From: CAJMNU01 sp905214855
GTDB taxonomy: Bacteria > Bacillota > Clostridia > Lachnospirales > Lachnospiraceae
Length of the DNA stretch: 64,000 nt
Assembly (NCBI GenBank): GCA_937890595.1
Contig: CALADM010000027.1
Coordinates: 1 to 64,000 of the forward strand
Reading direction: 5' to 3'
Position numbers and translations under genes: made by a program. Positions 61,838 through 64,000 of the stretch are shown here, one piece after another; the stretch's first letter is position 1; the number at the start of each line of letters is the position of its first letter. The notes below the pieces were generated by a model. It was not told the origin of the DNA and did no database searches. It saw nothing but the letters and a program-made list of their open reading frames with translations.

Positions 61838-62272
61838 CTATTCCAGAAGAATCTTTTTTGCATTTTCATATTTTTCCCTGAAATACTGCAACCGCTCTTC
61901 AGAGATCGGAGCACCACAAAATCTTGTCTCATCAGAATTATGACAAAGATCTGCTAACTTTACCCTGCGGGCAGTCTCATTGCTTTTCAATCGTTCCAGA
62001 TAGTCCCTATATGTCATATCTGGTGTATGTGTCAACAGAGCAACAACTTCTGTTACCTCTTTTGGGAACTCTTTCTTTAGATCTTCCAATGTCACATTCG
62101 TATCTTCCACAACATCATGCAAAAGCGCAGCACACACACTAACCTCATCTTCCATCTGCTCCGCAACACAAAATGGATGAAAAATATAGGGTGTACCAGA
62201 GACATCATGCTGACCATGATGGGCTTGATAGGCAATCTTCATAGCTTTATTGGTAAGGACAGTGTATATCAT
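61838..62272 (-). CDS. HD-domain hydrolase, MESH1/SpoT-like small (p)ppGpp hydrolase type
   Basis: 144 residues consisting only of an HD domain of the RelA/SpoT hydrolase kind: AMKIAYQAHHGQHDVSGTPYIFHP near 10-32, then CAALLHDVVEDTNVTLEDLKKEF with the HD metal pair near 50, and VKLADLCHNSDETR near 100. No synthetase or TGS domain is present. It may hydrolyse (p)ppGpp or NADPH, which sequence alone does not show. AGGAGG eight bases before 62272 fixes the start, although the frame opens at 62326. Confidence 0.85.
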   Translation of the reverse strand: MIYTVLTNKAMKIAYQAHHGQHDVSGTPYIFHPFCVAEQMEDEVSVCAALLHDVVEDTNVTLEDLKKEFPKEVTEVVALLTHTPDMTYRDYLERLKSNETARRVKLADLCHNSDETRFCGAPISEERLQYFREKYENAKKILLE

Positions 62273-62329
62273 GGCTTTTTCCTCCTGAATAGACAAGACA
62301 AACAAATCCGACTGGTTACCCAGCATAAT

Positions 62330-63226
62330 TTATAGATTATGATTTTCTTCCTTTTCCTTATCAAAGTACGGATAGTAAGAAATCAATGCCTGTGTACCAA
62401 GTTCTCCCATCCCCCTGTCTTCCAATTCCCTGCACATAGTAAGAACTTGATCCAGCACTTTTAGATCTGTTCCCGTCTTCTCTGCTTCTTCAGAAGCAAT
62501 TGTCATATCCTTAATAAAATGTTTCATAAAAAATCCCGGCTGAAGATCGTCTTTCAAGATTCTGGACGCTACATTCGAAAGCTGGGCACTTCCTGCCGCC
62601 CCAGTCGCAATAGAATCCATCATCAGATCAACATCAAGCCCCACTGCTTTCGCATAAGCTAATGCCTCACAAGCACCTGACAAAGCACCTGCAATAGCAA
62701 TCTGGTTGCACATCTTAGTATGCTGACCATTGCCTGCTTTCCCTTCATAACGTATCGTCTTTCCCATTGCCTCAAAAACAGGAAGACAGGCATCAAAATC
62801 TTCTTTTTCCCCACCCACAAGGATTGTCAATGTTCCTGCTTTTGCACCAGAATCTCCGCCAGTCACTGGTGCATCCAAAGCCTTCATGCCACGCTTCTTC
62901 GCTTCCTCATAAATCCTTACAGACAGCTGAGGACTTGTGGTTGTCATATCGATCAGGTAAGTTCCAGGGACTGCATGATCCAGAATGCCATTTCCACCAA
63001 AATAAATCTCTTCCACATCTTTTGGAAAGCCTACGATCGAAATCACCACATCCTGACCACTCGCACACTCTCGTACTGAGTCACACCAGACCGCTCCCTC
63101 ATGAAGCAATTCCTGTGCCTTTTCCTTTGTTCTATTATAAACAGAAACCTGATATCCATGTTTCATCAAATTCCTTACCATCGACTTTCCCATAATTCCT
63201 GTTCCAATAAATCCAATCTTCTTCAC
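62330..63226 (-). CDS. Beta-hydroxyacid dehydrogenase (GarR / 3-hydroxyisobutyrate dehydrogenase family)
   Basis: A 298-residue NAD(P)-dependent oxidoreductase. The Rossmann start is KKIGFIGTGIMGKSMVRNL, the substrate motif ALDAPVTGGDSGAKAGTLTI lies near 118, and the catalytic Lys is in GNGQHTKMCNQIAIAG near 170. The usual annotation is 2-hydroxy-3-oxopropionate (tartronate semialdehyde) reductase, but the exact substrate is open. GAGG eight bases before a GTG at 63226 (VKKIGFIG) fits the family N-terminus. An in-frame ATG at 63259 would add 11 unusual residues. Confidence 0.88.
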   Translation of the reverse strand: MKKIGFIGTGIMGKSMVRNLMKHGYQVSVYNRTKEKAQELLHEGAVWCDSVRECASGQDVVISIVGFPKDVEEIYFGGNGILDHAVPGTYLIDMTTTSPQLSVRIYEEAKKRGMKALDAPVTGGDSGAKAGTLTILVGGEKEDFDACLPVFEAMGKTIRYEGKAGNGQHTKMCNQIAIAGALSGACEALAYAKAVGLDVDLMMDSIATGAAGSAQLSNVASRILKDDLQPGFFMKHFIKDMTIASEEAEKTGTDLKVLDQVLTMCRELEDRGMGELGTQALISYYPYFDKEKEENHNL

Positions 63227-63551
63227 TGTCCATACCTCATTCTTTCTATTAAATACCATTTTCCCAGTGAACTACCCATTTTTTTAAGCCAGTGGGATTG
63301 TGGCAGCCTCATTTTAAAACATATGTTCTTTTCTCTTCTATTATATCATATCTCATACAAAATACAATGTTTAACATGTCATTCTCTCATTCTTTTTATT
63401 TAAGAAATTTCCACTTTATTTTCCGTTTTATTTTTTGTTCCTGTATGATATACTATACAAACACTGTGCAAATGGCAGAATCAAAAAGATGTTCTGTCTC
63501 TCTCTGCCATAGTGCATGAAAAAATCAAGAAAGGTATATTAAGGTAGTATT
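63227..63551. other. Divergent intergenic region upstream of uppP
   Basis: AT-rich region between divergent genes. A TATACT at 63449-63454 is a possible plus-strand -10 box without a good -35. Open frames here lack ribosome binding sites. No hairpin, repeat or RNA-like fold was noticed. Confidence 0.4.
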
Positions 63552-64000
63552 ATGGATTGGATTGAACTATGTAAAGCAATACTATTTGGAGTTGTCGAAG
63601 GTATCACAGAATGGCTTCCGATCAGCAGCACTGGACATATGATTTTATTAAATGAATTTATCCGTCTCGATGTATCAGAATCCTTCTATTCCATGTTTCA
63701 GGTAGTCATCCAGCTTGGCGCAATTTTGGCTGTCGTCTTGCTATTTTGGAATAAGATCTTTCCATTTGGAAAAAAAAGCAATACACAGCCTATGGCATCG
63801 AACGGACTTTTGTCTTATGTAAAAAAAGACAAGATGATCCTCTGGATGAAAATTATTTTTGCCTGCATTCCTGCGGCTGTTGTAGGATTATGTTTTGATG
63901 AATACTTTGAAAGTCTGTTTTACAATTATGTCTGTGTGGCAGCAGCTCTTATTGTATTCGGAGTTGCATTTTTAATTATTGAAAACATGCATAAAGGAAA
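63552..64000 (+). CDS. uppP: Undecaprenyl-diphosphatase UppP/BacA, N-terminal 149 residues, cut by window edge
   Basis: The frame runs open to the end of the window. It begins MDWIELCKAILFGVVEGITE, followed by WLPISSTGH, the family's catalytic E-x3-E motif (Glu16, Glu20) and Ser-rich loop. Hydrophobic helices follow near 48-65, 98-115 and 125-140. The enzyme recycles undecaprenyl pyrophosphate for peptidoglycan synthesis at the outer membrane face and confers bacitracin tolerance. AAGG seven bases before the ATG is its ribosome binding site. The second half lies beyond the window. Confidence 0.93.
   Translation, partial: MDWIELCKAILFGVVEGITEWLPISSTGHMILLNEFIRLDVSESFYSMFQVVIQLGAILAVVLLFWNKIFPFGKKSNTQPMASNGLLSYVKKDKMILWMKIIFACIPAAVVGLCFDEYFESLFYNYVCVAAALIVFGVAFLIIENMHKG

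Noticed and set aside
1..64000. CRISPR arrays, tRNA and rRNA genes, prophage or conjugative modules
   Set aside because: No regularly spaced repeats, cloverleaf-like genes with CCA-type ends, rRNA stretches, integrase, phage structural or relaxase genes were seen. The only mobile signs are the IS200/IS605 element and the R-M pair.

Overview
The window looks like chromosome from a low-GC, spore-forming Firmicute of the Lachnospiraceae type (gut Clostridia; genus not determined). Support comes from AT-rich intergenic DNA with strong AGGAGG ribosome binding sites, a CotS-family spore coat gene, a clostridial-type ThiC, YtcQ/YteP/YtcP-like oligosaccharide uptake, a GH95 fucosidase and a DUF4250 protein. 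Most genes are housekeeping or glycan-use genes in short operons separated by clear intrinsic terminators. No rRNA, tRNA or CRISPR array was seen.

Layout. 1-650: the tnpA end of an IS200/IS605 element, with tnpB running off the left edge, abutting the 3' end of recD2. 644-4015: recD2 and mreB. 4370-7708: an (alpha/alpha)6-barrel glycosidase-like protein and a GH105 unsaturated rhamnogalacturonyl hydrolase. 7864-8048: a candidate orphan structured RNA. 8107-17264: an uncharacterised membrane protein, an ABC-F ATPase, a CmpB-like membrane protein, phosphoglucomutase, a CotS-like protein, DUF4250 and asparaginase. 17302-19170: an NgoPII/HaeIII-type restriction-modification pair, predicted target GGCC. 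19334-21812: a TPP-riboswitch-controlled thiD-thiC operon. 21894-24583: clpB behind a CIRCE operator. 24776-31917: a membrane-anchored AraC regulator, two permeases, a lipoprotein binding protein and an esterase, probably for pectic oligosaccharides. 32311-37069: a DUF4145/SH3 membrane protein, a 2-hydroxyacid dehydrogenase, rpiB, and a lactonase-like gene coupled to aroC. 37257-41832: a polyamine uptake operon (XRE-cupin regulator, potA, potB, fused potC-potD). 41985-50238: a RhaT-like transporter, GH95 with a divergent AraC regulator, a 28-codon ORF, a uracil permease and a heparinase II/III-like protein. 50500-54606: a TrmH-type methyltransferase, MoxR, DUF58 and a membrane protein. 54696-61740: a polyamine biosynthesis operon speD-speA-speE-speB-CASDH-nspC. 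61838-64000: a small HD hydrolase, a beta-hydroxyacid dehydrogenase and the start of uppP.

The strongest candidate for something undescribed is the 390-nt leader of the polyamine operon (54732-55124). It has a consensus promoter, a compact multi-stem domain and a textbook terminator 90 nt before speD. A segment of the folded domain (54919-54937) can pair over about 17 bp with the terminator's 5' side (55087-55103). That is the geometry of a transcription-attenuating riboswitch or RNA sensor. The operon also encodes two complete routes to spermidine (AdoMet-dependent SpeD/SpeE and carboxyspermidine CASDH/CASDC). A polyamine importer with its own likely repressor and tandem operators lies 14 kb away, so polyamine homeostasis is the main theme of the right half.
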